The position numbers were made by a program, and so were the translations under genes. Below, one piece after another: positions 11,667 through 19,610 of a stretch of 35,084 bases of DNA (the first letter of the stretch is position 1; each line of letters starts with the position of its first letter). Where the stretch lies: assembly GCA_020431825.1 (NCBI GenBank), contig JAGQHN010000048.1:1-35084 (forward strand), in the 5' to 3' direction. This DNA comes from Trueperaceae bacterium (GTDB lineage: Bacteria > Deinococcota > Deinococci > Deinococcales > Trueperaceae). The notes below the pieces were generated by a model, which ran no database searches, was not told the DNA's origin, and was given only the letters and a program-made list of their open reading frames with translations.

Positions 11667-12368
11667 ATGATTCAGGTATCAGGGCTCGAGTTTGGCTACC
11701 CTAAGACGGGTTTTCATTTGTCTATTCCCGATTTAGAAGTTGGAGCAGGGCAGTCTGCAGCCCTGATTGGACCAAGCGGGTGTGGAAAAACTACCTTACT
11801 TCAATTATTAGCAGGCATAATTCCACTACAAAAAGGTTCTATTCAGATTGCCACGACCTCCTTAAACCAATTACCTGACCGAGAACGAAGGCTATTTCGC
11901 ATTCAAACGATAGGTTTTATTTTTCAGGATTTTGGTTTGCTTGATTATTTGTCGGTATTTGACAATATGGTGCATCCCTACCGAATTAATCACGGACTCA
12001 GGCTTACTAAAGAGATTAAGGAACGTGCTCAAAGTTTGGCAACGTCTGTGGGTTTGGCAGACAAGCTGCAAAGATTTCCCAAGCAGCTATCGCAGGGCGA
12101 AAAACAGCGTGTGGCGCTTTGTCGCGCGCTGATAACAAAACCCAGGCTTATTCTGGCAGATGAACCAACCGCTAACTTAAACCCTGAACAAAAACATGAA
12201 ATTTTAGATTTACTGCTTGAAGATGTCAAAACTAAGGGCTCGAGTCTGATGCTTGCTACCCATGATTATGACCTTTTGGATAAATTCAATCAGGTGATAG
12301 ATTTTAAAGATTTGCTAAACAACAAAGCAACAGAGTCAAAACTACCCACATTGGCGCATACCTTATGA
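11667..12368 (+). CDS. ABC transporter ATP-binding protein (LolD/MacB-type)
   Basis: Cytoplasmic ATPase energising the FtsX-like permease encoded next. 233 residues with all ABC motifs: Walker A GPSGCGKTTLL near 35-45, Q-loop IGFIFQDFGLLDYLSV, signature LSQGEKQRVALCRAL, Walker B LILADEPTANL, H-loop ATHD. The sequence resembles the LolD/MacB/FtsE branch rather than ZnuC. It starts 6 bases after the binding-protein gene and its stop overlaps the permease start (ATGA), indicating one transcription unit and coupled translation. Confidence 0.93.
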   Translation: MIQVSGLEFGYPKTGFHLSIPDLEVGAGQSAALIGPSGCGKTTLLQLLAGIIPLQKGSIQIATTSLNQLPDRERRLFRIQTIGFIFQDFGLLDYLSVFDNMVHPYRINHGLRLTKEIKERAQSLATSVGLADKLQRFPKQLSQGEKQRVALCRALITKPRLILADEPTANLNPEQKHEILDLLLEDVKTKGSSLMLATHDYDLLDKFNQVIDFKDLLNNKATESKLPTLAHTL

Positions 12369-13552
12369 GAGCCATCAGCAACAGTGTTTATGTTGCGCTT
12401 GCTTATCTAAGCTATCACTGGTTAAGAACGCTTATGCTTACCTTTGCCCTTGCTCTGATCGGTTTTGCTCCCTGGTTTATAAATCAGGCGTTACAGGAAA
12501 CGCAAAAACATCTTTCAGAAAGAGCAACGACCACTCCCCTGGTGCTAGGGGCTAAAGGAAGCGCACTCGAGCTGGTTTTGAGTAGTCTTTACTTTGACCG
12601 AAAAAGCCAGGAAGCTATAACTTTGCGGACGGTAAATGAGATTAAAGACTCCAAATTAGCTTACGCAATACCGTTCAATAGCTTTTATCATGCAGGAGAT
12701 TTTCCAATTATCGGCACCAATCTTGACTACTTTGACTTTCGCCAGTTAACTATAAAAGAGGGCAGGCAACTAGGGATATTGGGCGAGGCCGTTATTGGGG
12801 CAAACGTGGCAGCCAAATCAGGCTTTAAACCTGGCGATAAAGTCATTTCCTCACCAGATAATCTTTTTGATATTTCTGGAAGCTATCCTTTGCTACTCTC
12901 TATTGTTGGCGTTTTGGCTAAAACAGGCTCAGCCGATGATGACGCTATCTTTGTCGATATACGGAGTACCTGGATTATAGCTGGGTTGGGTCATGGTCAT
13001 CAGGATTTAGCCAAAGTCAATGACCCAACCTTAGTTCAAGAAGTTCAAAAAGAAAATCTTATTGCCAATGCAAATTTGCAAACCTACACAGTTATAGATA
13101 GAAGCAATCTGAGTAGTTTTCACTTTCATGGTGACGATGCTGACTTTCCCCTAAGTTCCGCTCTGGTTATTCCTAAAGATGAGAAAAGCACGACCTTGCT
13201 TTTAGGGCGCTATCAGGGCCATGAAAGCTTACAACTACTCGAGCCAAAACAAGTGGTTACTGGTCTACTCGACACCATGTTTCGCATAAAACGCGTTTTA
13301 GACGTAGTAGTTGGCATTGTTATTCTCTCGACGCTTTTAACTATTTTTCTGGTGATGGTTTTGTCTCTAAGATTAAGGGCTCGAGAATTGTCCATCATGT
13401 CTCAATTAGGAGGCAGCCGAACTGCTATAGCAGGCTTTGTACTTTCAGAATTCTTGCTTATTGCCCTACTTAGCTTAAGTTTGGCAGGTATCGGTCTGGC
13501 ACTCTCTGAACTCTACCGCGAGCAACTTATTATGCAACTTATAGCGCGTTAA
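12365..13552 (+). CDS. FtsX-like (MacB/LolE-type) ABC permease
   Basis: Membrane subunit, 395 residues. One N-terminal span (about 22-40, TLMLTFALALIGFAPWFI), a long extracytoplasmic domain (about 45-295), then a span near 300-326 (VVVGIVILSTLLTIFLVMVL) and one near 355-383 (AIAGFVLSEFLLIALLSLSL). The cytoplasmic RARELSIMSQLGGSRTAI between them matches the family's REIGIMKALGA region. The usual fourth span after SELYREQLIMQLIAR is missing; the stop follows directly and I see no open continuation. FtsX-type permeases are better known from mechanotransmission and lipoprotein export, but here the partner is a metal-type binding protein. Overlaps the ATPase gene by 4 bases. Confidence 0.85.
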   Translation: MRAISNSVYVALAYLSYHWLRTLMLTFALALIGFAPWFINQALQETQKHLSERATTTPLVLGAKGSALELVLSSLYFDRKSQEAITLRTVNEIKDSKLAYAIPFNSFYHAGDFPIIGTNLDYFDFRQLTIKEGRQLGILGEAVIGANVAAKSGFKPGDKVISSPDNLFDISGSYPLLLSIVGVLAKTGSADDDAIFVDIRSTWIIAGLGHGHQDLAKVNDPTLVQEVQKENLIANANLQTYTVIDRSNLSSFHFHGDDADFPLSSALVIPKDEKSTTLLLGRYQGHESLQLLEPKQVVTGLLDTMFRIKRVLDVVVGIVILSTLLTIFLVMVLSLRLRARELSIMSQLGGSRTAIAGFVLSEFLLIALLSLSLAGIGLALSELYREQLIMQLIAR

Positions 13553-13572
13553 AGAGGGCGCTATGATAAGAC

Positions 13573-14349
13573 ATGATTGAAAAATTAAACGGGACAGAGC
13601 TATGGCTCGAGTCTACCGGACGGGGTCAAGCTCTGGTGTTTATTCACGGGTTTTCCCTGGATGCTCGCATGTGGGATGCACAGCTTGAAGCCTTTAAAGC
13701 CGACCATCAGCTTGTTCGTTATGATCTAAGAGGGTTCGGACGCTCTGCTTTGCCAAACGAAGCTTACCGACATAGCGAAGATTTGCTGGCTATTCTGAAT
13801 TATTTGCAGCTGCAAAAAGTGACGCTTATTGGTCTTTCGCTCGGGGGAGGAGTTGCGCTAGATGTTGCTCTGACTTACCCTGACAGGCTCGAGGCCCTTG
13901 TGCTGGCAGATAGCATTATAGATGGTTTTGGTTTTTCTGAAAAATGGCGCAGTACCAATAAAGCAATCTGGACAGCAGGGAAGACCGATATAGAGCTTGC
14001 TAAAAGCTTATGGCTAAATCATGAACTTTTTGAATCGGTTAATCAGTCAAGTGCTGCACAAGAATTTAAGCAAATCCTGGCAGATTATTCGGGTTGGCAC
14101 TGGCAAAATAAAGATCCACAACTTTATACAAAACCAGCGGCTGTAGAAAGGCTCGAGGATATAAAGCTTCCTACCCTTATTCTGATAGGGGAAAAGGACA
14201 TCAGCGATTTTCAGCAAATTGCAGAGGTGCTTAGCACCCTTCCAAAAGCCCAGAAAGTCGTAATCCCTGAGGCTGGTCATATGACTAATATGGAAAACCC
14301 TCAGACCTTTAACCAAAAAATCCGTGATTTTTTAAGAGATCTTTTGTGA
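13573..14349 (+). CDS. Alpha/beta hydrolase
   Basis: 258 residues with the complete fold: oxyanion strand LVFIHGFSLDARMWD, strand-4 VRYDLRGFGRS, nucleophile Ser89 in IGLSLGGG, acid Asp209 in LIGEKDISDF and base His236 in EAGHMTNMENP. The cap region (about 125-185) is short and helical. It resembles the 3-oxoadipate enol-lactonase/BioH/haloperoxidase-like group, but the substrate cannot be told from sequence. It starts 20 bases after the permease stop. Upstream, TATGAT (13562-13567) lies only 5 bases from the ATG and there is no clear ribosome site, so an additional leaderless transcript is possible. Confidence 0.9.
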   Translation: MIEKLNGTELWLESTGRGQALVFIHGFSLDARMWDAQLEAFKADHQLVRYDLRGFGRSALPNEAYRHSEDLLAILNYLQLQKVTLIGLSLGGGVALDVALTYPDRLEALVLADSIIDGFGFSEKWRSTNKAIWTAGKTDIELAKSLWLNHELFESVNQSSAAQEFKQILADYSGWHWQNKDPQLYTKPAAVERLEDIKLPTLILIGEKDISDFQQIAEVLSTLPKAQKVVIPEAGHMTNMENPQTFNQKIRDFLRDLL

Positions 14350-14478
14350 TTTTCTACAACAGACTTTTCATAACTGATGAAAATTACAAAATTCCAAGCA
14401 TTTTTTAATGATACCTTTGCGAATAAAAACTCTTTGACATTTGATTTTTTTCGGATGGGCTTAGAGATAATAAAAAAA

Positions 14479-14507
14479 ACAGCTCGTTCTAAACGAGCTG
14501 TTTTTTC
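14479..14507. terminator. Bidirectional terminator between the hydrolase gene and rplI
   Basis: ACAGCTCGTT (14479-14488) and AACGAGCTGT (14492-14501) form a perfect 10-bp stem with A's before and T's after, so it works for the plus-strand hydrolase cluster and the minus-strand rpsF operon. Confidence 0.9.
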
Positions 14508-14519
14508 TTAAATCTTGAT

Positions 14520-14969
14520 TTATTCGTCGGCTTTGACAATAAGATTTAGATCAATGGGTACTTCTGGGTGAGGTTTATATACCACGGTATACTCACCTAA
14601 GGTCTTGATTGAACCACCAGGAATATCGATTTTACGGCGGTCAACTTCGATATCGTAGGCTGATTTTAAAACATCAGCAATATCACGGTTACCAACACTA
14701 CCGTAAATTCTTTCTTCCCCAGCTTTAACCAATATCTCAATTTGATTGTCAGCCAGCATTTCTTTCAGGCGCTCGGCATCGGCTTTACGCTCTGCGAGTT
14801 GCTTGGCACGCTGAGCCAGTCTAGCCTCGAGTTCAGCCTTATTTGCTTTGGTCGCTACTGCCGCAAAACCCTGAGGTATAAGCCAGTTACGAGCATAGCC
14901 GTCTTTAACTTTAACCATATCGCCTGCTTCACCTAATTTGTCAACAGGCTCGAGCAAAATTACGTTCAT
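14520..14969 (-). CDS. rplI: 50S ribosomal protein L9
   Basis: Elongated two-domain protein of the large subunit. 149 residues, typical. N-terminal rRNA-binding domain MNVILLEPVDKLGEAGDMV with KDGYARNWLIPQG, a long central helix (about 40-75, KAELEARLAQRAKQLAERK), and a C-terminal domain with KAGEERIYGSVGNRDIAD. Last gene of rpsF-ssb-rpsR-rplI, separated from rpsR by one base. CTCGAG (Leu-Glu) at 14826 and 14949. Confidence 0.97.
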   Translation of the reverse strand: MNVILLEPVDKLGEAGDMVKVKDGYARNWLIPQGFAAVATKANKAELEARLAQRAKQLAERKADAERLKEMLADNQIEILVKAGEERIYGSVGNRDIADVLKSAYDIEVDRRKIDIPGGSIKTLGEYTVVYKPHPEVPIDLNLIVKADE

Positions 14970-14970
14970 C

Positions 14971-15243
14971 TTATTTCCTCACCAGTTGTTGAGTGATAGG
15001 AATAATCGCTAACATGCGGGCGCGCTTAATCGTGGTGGCAAGCCTACGCTGATGCTTGGCGCATACGCCAGTGCGGCGACGCGGTAAGATTTTTGCGGTA
15101 TCCGAAATGAAGCGTCTTAGCATTTTGCTGTTATGGTAGTCGGTGATCTCGAGTTCGCCAGTACAAAACTGACAGACCTTTGGTCTACGACCTCTGCGAC
15201 CAGCAGAAGGTCTCCTCGAGCGTTGTTCTCTTTCTTTTGCCAT
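14971..15243 (-). CDS. rpsR: 30S ribosomal protein S18
   Basis: Small-subunit protein that pairs with S6 at the platform. 90 residues; basic N-terminus (EQRSRRPSAGRRGRRPK), then VCQFCTGELEITDYHNSKMLRRFISDTAKILPRR and CAKHQRRLATTIKRARMLAIIPI. The CxxC plus later Cys suggests a zinc-binding version of S18. Its ATG follows the ssb stop with no gap and rplI follows after one base. CTCGAG sites at 15148 and 15215. Confidence 0.97.
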   Translation of the reverse strand: MAKEREQRSRRPSAGRRGRRPKVCQFCTGELEITDYHNSKMLRRFISDTAKILPRRRTGVCAKHQRRLATTIKRARMLAIIPITQQLVRK

Positions 15244-16071
15244 CTAAAAGGGTAAATCCTCTTCTGGTGGAAATTCCTCGTCTATATCGAGGGCTTTACT
15301 AGGCTGACTTATCTGGGCACTCTGAGAGGTCTCAGGGCGGGTACTGGTTCCACCTTGACCAGGACCACGAGTCAGGAACTCAACGCGTGACCCTTCGACG
15401 CGCGTTGTGTATCTACGGTTGCCATCTGAATCAGTCCATGAATCATTCACCAGGCGACCTGTTACAAATACAGGGTCACCTTTACGAAGTTCAGCACTGC
15501 CTTCAGCGAGTTCACGCCATACATTTACATCTATATAGTGCGTGCGCTCTTGATCTGAACCACTGCGATCGCGGAAACGCTCGTTTACCGCTAAAGAAAA
15601 GCGTGTAACGGCACTTCCACTTGGCGTATATCGGAGTTCAGCGTCACGGGTCAGGTTACCGATGAGTTTGACTTCGTTAAGAGCATTTTTTAACCGGTGC
15701 TGACCTCTCGAGTCAAGCACGGTTTGCTCACCTTTTCTAGGACCAAAGCTCAAAACTTCAACGCGGATCGCCTTGACATCAAGCGCACTGCGGCGCTGAC
15801 CATCGGCTTCCCAACTGCGGTAGTTGAGAGCGCCCTCAATAAACATGGGGGTGCCTTCCGTAACCTGATTAGCAAGGCTTTCTGCTGCACTACCAAAAAC
15901 ACTCACGCGGTGATACCAGGCGAGTTCACGAACTTGACCGTCATCGCCAAGAACCGTGTCGTTGCCACCAAGATTGAGCTCCAAAATGGCAAGGCCACCT
16001 GGGGTATAACGTAATTCGGGTGCTTGAGTTAAAGTGCCTGCTAAATGAACGCTGTTTAAACCTTTTGCCAT
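15244..16071 (-). CDS. ssb: Single-stranded DNA-binding protein with two OB folds (Deinococcus-Thermus type)
   Basis: Protects single-stranded DNA and recruits repair and replication partners. The 275-residue chain has two successive OB folds: residues 1-110 (SVHLAGTLTQAPELRYTPGG) and about 130-235 (EVKLIGNLTRDAELRYTPSG, RTHYIDVNVW). This duplicated, dimer-forming SSB is characteristic of Deinococcus-Thermus; most bacteria have one fold per chain and tetramers. The linker and tail are Ser/Gln-rich and end in the acidic tip DIDEEFPPEEDLPF, the usual partner-binding site. GGAG lies 8 bases before the ATG. It sits between rpsF and rpsR, as in related genomes. Confidence 0.97.
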   Translation of the reverse strand: MAKGLNSVHLAGTLTQAPELRYTPGGLAILELNLGGNDTVLGDDGQVRELAWYHRVSVFGSAAESLANQVTEGTPMFIEGALNYRSWEADGQRRSALDVKAIRVEVLSFGPRKGEQTVLDSRGQHRLKNALNEVKLIGNLTRDAELRYTPSGSAVTRFSLAVNERFRDRSGSDQERTHYIDVNVWRELAEGSAELRKGDPVFVTGRLVNDSWTDSDGNRRYTTRVEGSRVEFLTRGPGQGGTSTRPETSQSAQISQPSKALDIDEEFPPEEDLPF

Positions 16072-16117
16072 GATTCTTTCTCCTTTGTCTCGTTATTGCG
16101 TATATCTTCGTTAGGGT

Positions 16118-16441
16118 CTAAGCTGCAGCGGACTTGGGTTTTTGCGTGTGCCATTCGGGGCGATGTCTTACCGCTAAGACACGCATGACATTATCACGCT
16201 GACGTAAACTGAACTCAATGGCTTTTGGTGCTTCAGGGGGAAGTTTTAAAGTGTAGATAATATAGTGACCTTCACGCAGTTTACGAATTTCGTAAGCTAG
16301 GCGTTTATTGCCCCAATCATCTTCATTAATAATTTCACCACCGGCACGTTCAACTTGAGTTGCGACGGCATCTTTCTCAGTCTTGATTTGGTTTTCATTT
16401 AAACCTGGGTCAAGAATAAGATTTAGATCGTAAGTATGCAT
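16118..16441 (-). CDS. rpsF: 30S ribosomal protein S6
   Basis: Small-subunit protein that forms a dimer with S18. 107 residues. Seen: the N-terminal strand YDLNLILDPGLNENQI, GNKRLAYEIRKLREGHYIIYTL, and FSLRQRDNVMRVLAVRHRPEW, ending in a basic Ala/Lys tail. First gene of the operon, preceded by a near-perfect Shine-Dalgarno (AAAGGAGGTGA, about 16450-16460) and by a strong promoter about 100 bases upstream. Confidence 0.97.
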   Translation of the reverse strand: MHTYDLNLILDPGLNENQIKTEKDAVATQVERAGGEIINEDDWGNKRLAYEIRKLREGHYIIYTLKLPPEAPKAIEFSLRQRDNVMRVLAVRHRPEWHTQKPKSAAA

Positions 16442-16535
16442 TTACCGCGTCACCTCCTTTCATAAAGGTTTTGGCACAAACTAAACCAGAAGCTTAGCTT
16501 GGCGTAGGCCAGCCACAAAAATGCAGCAACTGAAA

Positions 16536-16565
16536 ATCATAGCACGTTAAAGCAGCTTTTGGCAA
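16536..16565 (-). promoter_or_regulatory. Promoter of rpsF-ssb-rpsR-rplI
   Basis: On the minus strand TTGCCA (16565-16560), 18 bases, TATGAT (16541-16536). This near-consensus promoter lies about 95 bases before rpsF. Confidence 0.7.
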
Positions 16566-16637
16566 AACTTTTTAATGCAGATTTTTCACCTTGAATCATA
16601 AATTCTTTAACTAACGACTTTCTGACTAACTTAGCTA

Positions 16638-16643
16638 TATAAT
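16638..16643 (+). promoter_or_regulatory. -10 box upstream of the UMF1 transporter gene
   Basis: A consensus TATAAT about 65 bases before the ATG. The -35 position has no good match, so this is a partial call. Confidence 0.4.
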
Positions 16644-16707
16644 TTGCCCTAACATTTCGTTCCTAGGACAAGGCGTTTTATTACCGTAGACAGAAAGTGA
16701 AGCACAT

Positions 16708-18063
16708 ATGTTGGCAGGCAAAAGTTTAACCAAAAAACGTGTCCCTAGAGCAGGTATTTGGGGCTGGATGCTATTTGATTGGGCAACCCAACCTTTTTAC
16801 ACGCTTATTCTGACCTTTGTCTTTGCACCTTATTTTGCCTCAACTGTAGCTCCTAATGCTGTTGCTGGTCAGGCACTCTGGGGGCAGGCAGCTGGGGTGG
16901 CTGGCTTTATCATTGCTCTTATGGCACCGATCTTAGGAGCTATTGCCGATACAACGGGAGCCCGCAAACCATGGATTTTTATTTTTTCAATTCTTTACGT
17001 TATAGGTTCCTTTTTCCTATGGTACGCCCTGCCTGAAAGCACCGCGCTTTTTGGTATTTTGCTAGCCCTTTTTATTGGTTTGGTTGGTGCTGAATTCACC
17101 ACGGTTTTTACCAACGCCATGATGCCTGATCTGGTGCCTCGAGCCGAATTGGGGAAACTTTCTGGTACGGGCTGGGCGCTTGGCTATGTAGGTGGTCTAG
17201 TTAGCTTAATTCTGGTCCTTGGCTTTATGAGCGCAGATGCGGAGTCGGGTAAAACCTTGCTGGGTATAACGCCCATTTTCGGACTCGATCCGGTTTCACA
17301 TCAGGGAGACAGGGCCTCAGGGCCACTAACAGCTATCTGGTACATCCTATTTATCTTACCCCTCTTTTTCTTTACCCCTGATGTACCGCGTAAAGCCAGG
17401 GTTAAAGGAGCAGTTGTCAGGGGGCTTAGAGAACTAGGGCAAACCCTTAAAACCCTACCGCAAAACTCGAGCCTATTTGCCTTTCTTATTGCTAGTATGT
17501 CTTACCGGGATGGCCTGAATGCCATTTATACCTTCGGGGGAATTTATGCCGCTGGTGTCCTGGGCTGGTCGGTAATTCAGGTCGGCACTTTTGGGATTAT
17601 CGCGGCTTTTACTGGCGCTCTGGGGGCATGGTTTGGAGGACATCTTGACGTCAGATTTGGCCCGAAACCAGTTGTCAGCGTTTCCATTGTTATTCTGGCT
17701 CTAGCAACCTTAACCATAATTTCTACCGGGAATAATGAAGCTTTTTTTGTACCGGTAGCGCAGGACTCGAGTTTGCCTGATCTGGTTTTTTACATTGCTG
17801 GAGCAATTGTGGGTGCTGCTGGCGGCTCGGTACAGGCATCCTCACGAACATTACTGGTAGATCAAGCAGAAAAAGATCGTATGACCGAAGCCTTTGGCCT
17901 TTATGCCCTGACGGGCAAGGCCACCAGCTTTTTAGGTCCTTTGGGTATTGCCTGGATGACCAGTTTATTTAATAGTCAGCGCTTAGGAGTCAGTCCAGTT
18001 CTGGCACTTCTCCTAATAGGTCTTGTCCTTCTAGGTTTTGTTAAAAAACAGTCACTTGCCTGA
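16708..18063 (+). CDS. UMF1/Atg22-like MFS transporter
   Basis: Integral membrane protein of 451 residues with about 12 hydrophobic spans. Family landmarks: WGWMLFDWATQPFYTLILTFVFAPYF at the N-terminus, LMAPILGAIADTTGARKPWI (the MFS loop 2-3 motif), NAMMPDLVPRAELGKLSGTGWALGYVGG, and a C-terminal half with SSRTLLVDQAEKDRMTEAFGLYALTGKATSFLGP. UMF1 proteins resemble yeast Atg22, a vacuolar amino-acid effluxer; the substrate of bacterial members is unknown. It is divergent from the rpsF operon. The next gene may share its transcript but also has a -10 of its own. Confidence 0.9.
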   Translation: MLAGKSLTKKRVPRAGIWGWMLFDWATQPFYTLILTFVFAPYFASTVAPNAVAGQALWGQAAGVAGFIIALMAPILGAIADTTGARKPWIFIFSILYVIGSFFLWYALPESTALFGILLALFIGLVGAEFTTVFTNAMMPDLVPRAELGKLSGTGWALGYVGGLVSLILVLGFMSADAESGKTLLGITPIFGLDPVSHQGDRASGPLTAIWYILFILPLFFFTPDVPRKARVKGAVVRGLRELGQTLKTLPQNSSLFAFLIASMSYRDGLNAIYTFGGIYAAGVLGWSVIQVGTFGIIAAFTGALGAWFGGHLDVRFGPKPVVSVSIVILALATLTIISTGNNEAFFVPVAQDSSLPDLVFYIAGAIVGAAGGSVQASSRTLLVDQAEKDRMTEAFGLYALTGKATSFLGPLGIAWMTSLFNSQRLGVSPVLALLLIGLVLLGFVKKQSLA

Positions 18064-18117
18064 TAAAAGGTTATTTGCCTTGGCAAAAAGCGAGCCGAAC
18101 TCCCATAATATTTTTTA

Positions 18118-18954
18118 ATGCAGTTTATAACTACCTACAAAGCTTACAACCAGCCTTCGCCAAGAAGTATTTTTAGACATTATGCGTTAAATGCTCTTTC
18201 TTTGGTCAAAGCGCCAAGCGCTGAAAGCCTTAAACAAAAAAGGATTGTTTTTACCTGCTTTCATAGCTATTTTACTGATAATGAAGCCACCTTAAGAGCC
18301 CAGCTCGAGTTCATGGGCAAGCATTTTAAATTTATCAGCTACTCTGAAGGGGTTCGGCGTCTGACAACAGGGGAGATTGATGACAACTATATTTGTTTTA
18401 GTGCCGATGATGGCTATAAGAATTTTCTTGATGCCTGCAAGGTGTTTGACGATTATGGTATTAAAGCTCTGGTTTTCGCGAATCCTAAAGTCATAGGGGA
18501 AACCAACTACGAGACCTTAAAATTTTATAACGATGACCGTCTTAGTCATGGGCCCATGGAGTTTTTAAGCTGGCAAGAAGTTGATGACCTTCTGACACGG
18601 GGTCATGAAGTAGGAAACCATACCTATGGTCACCGCAATGTTGGTAACTGCAGCGAGGAAGAATTGCAGGAGCAAATCGTAAAATCCTACGAAATATTGC
18701 AAAAACATGTGGGATCTGACATCCATTTTGCCTGGCCCTATGGTTCACCAAATGATATTTCACAGAAAGCTCTGGATTTAATCTATAAAACAGGGCATAT
18801 TTCAGCCGCAGCCGTTGATCGCCACTCACACTATACGAGGCTCGAGCTTGTCAAGGAACGAAGCTATCTCATTAGAGAGCAAATAGAACCGTTTTACCCG
18901 GTCAATCATGTGCGTTATTTTTTGGCAAAAGACCATAGCGTTATCAACAGGTAG
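18118..18954 (+). CDS. Polysaccharide deacetylase family protein (NodB/CE4)
   Basis: Metal-dependent deacetylase fold acting on N-acetylated glycans; 278 residues. Motif 1 reads ICFSADDGYKN with Asp97-Asp98 (usual TFDDG), motif 2 HEVGNHTYGH with His163 and His168/172, motif 3 FAWPYGSPND. No clear signal peptide is seen, so it may act on intracellular or lipid-linked sugars. There is no ribosome site: TAATAT (18106-18111) lies 6 bases before the ATG, a leaderless arrangement. Immediately downstream begins a cluster of DnaA boxes. Exact substrate unknown. Confidence 0.87.
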   Translation: MQFITTYKAYNQPSPRSIFRHYALNALSLVKAPSAESLKQKRIVFTCFHSYFTDNEATLRAQLEFMGKHFKFISYSEGVRRLTTGEIDDNYICFSADDGYKNFLDACKVFDDYGIKALVFANPKVIGETNYETLKFYNDDRLSHGPMEFLSWQEVDDLLTRGHEVGNHTYGHRNVGNCSEEELQEQIVKSYEILQKHVGSDIHFAWPYGSPNDISQKALDLIYKTGHISAAAVDRHSHYTRLELVKERSYLIREQIEPFYPVNHVRYFLAKDHSVINR

Positions 18955-18955
18955 C

Positions 18956-19120
18956 TGTGGATAACTTTTTTAACTTGCTATCAAACTAACGACTAAAAAA
19001 GAGGCTAAGAAATCCTTTAACGTAGGTCTAATCGGTTATATTCGGCCATTGTTGGTTCTAAACCCTCTATCAACAGCTTATCCACAGCTTTTGTTGCATT
19101 GTGGATAACTTTGTGGATAA
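18956..19120. promoter_or_regulatory. Second cluster of perfect DnaA boxes
   Basis: Four exact consensus boxes within 165 bases: TGTGGATAA at 18956-18964, TTATCCACA at 19078-19086, and TGTGGATAA at 19100-19108 and 19112-19120. The first overlaps the deacetylase stop region, and the other three lie within the pth coding sequence, where two encode the near-repeat LIHK/VIHN. Far from oriC (about 14 kb), such a cluster could titrate or regulate DnaA. Confidence 0.7.
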
Positions 19121-19604
19121 GTTCTTTTTCTTCAGGTTTAAATTTGCTCAGAACCCAGTTTTCAACTTTCCATTCCTGGGGTGGTCGGTCGATACCAATT
19201 TTGAGCCTGATAAAGTCAGGACCTATTCGCCTGATGATGTCTTTAATGCCATTTTGCCCCCCTGCACCACCGCCCCCTGCTTTGAATCTGAGCTTGCCGA
19301 GAGGTAGATCAAGATCATCATGGATGACCAGAATTTGCTCTGGTTTTAACTTCAGTTTGGTTTGATAGGCTTGCACAGCTTGACCAGATAAATTCATGAA
19401 AGTCAGGGGTTTAATGAGTAAAGGCTCGGTTTTGGCTTCTTCAGCCAAGGTCTTACTAAAGCTAAAGGTTTTTGATCTAAAGCTCGAGTTCCAGTTTTTC
19501 GCCAATTCATCAACGACAAGAAACCCAGCATTATGCCGGGTTTCTACGTAACGTGCACCTGGATTACCAAGTCCAACGATAAGCTTAATCGGAGTGCTAG
19601 ACAC
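19017..19604 (-). CDS. pth: Peptidyl-tRNA hydrolase
   Basis: Frees tRNA from prematurely released peptidyl-tRNA. 195 residues. Seen: LIVGLGNPGARYVETRHNAGF with the catalytic His in RHNAG, KPLTFMNLSGQAV, VIHDDLDLPLGKLRFKAGGGGAGG and GIKDIIRRIG. The segment usually written GGHNG reads GGQNG, so the substrate-binding histidine equivalent to E. coli His113 is Gln, while Asn is kept. The C-terminal part carries three perfect DnaA boxes. It starts 6 bases after rplY in the conserved prs-rplY-pth order. Confidence 0.97.
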   Translation of the reverse strand: MSSTPIKLIVGLGNPGARYVETRHNAGFLVVDELAKNWNSSFRSKTFSFSKTLAEEAKTEPLLIKPLTFMNLSGQAVQAYQTKLKLKPEQILVIHDDLDLPLGKLRFKAGGGGAGGQNGIKDIIRRIGPDFIRLKIGIDRPPQEWKVENWVLSKFKPEEKELIHKVIHNATKAVDKLLIEGLEPTMAEYNRLDLR

Positions 19605-19610
19605 CTGAGC

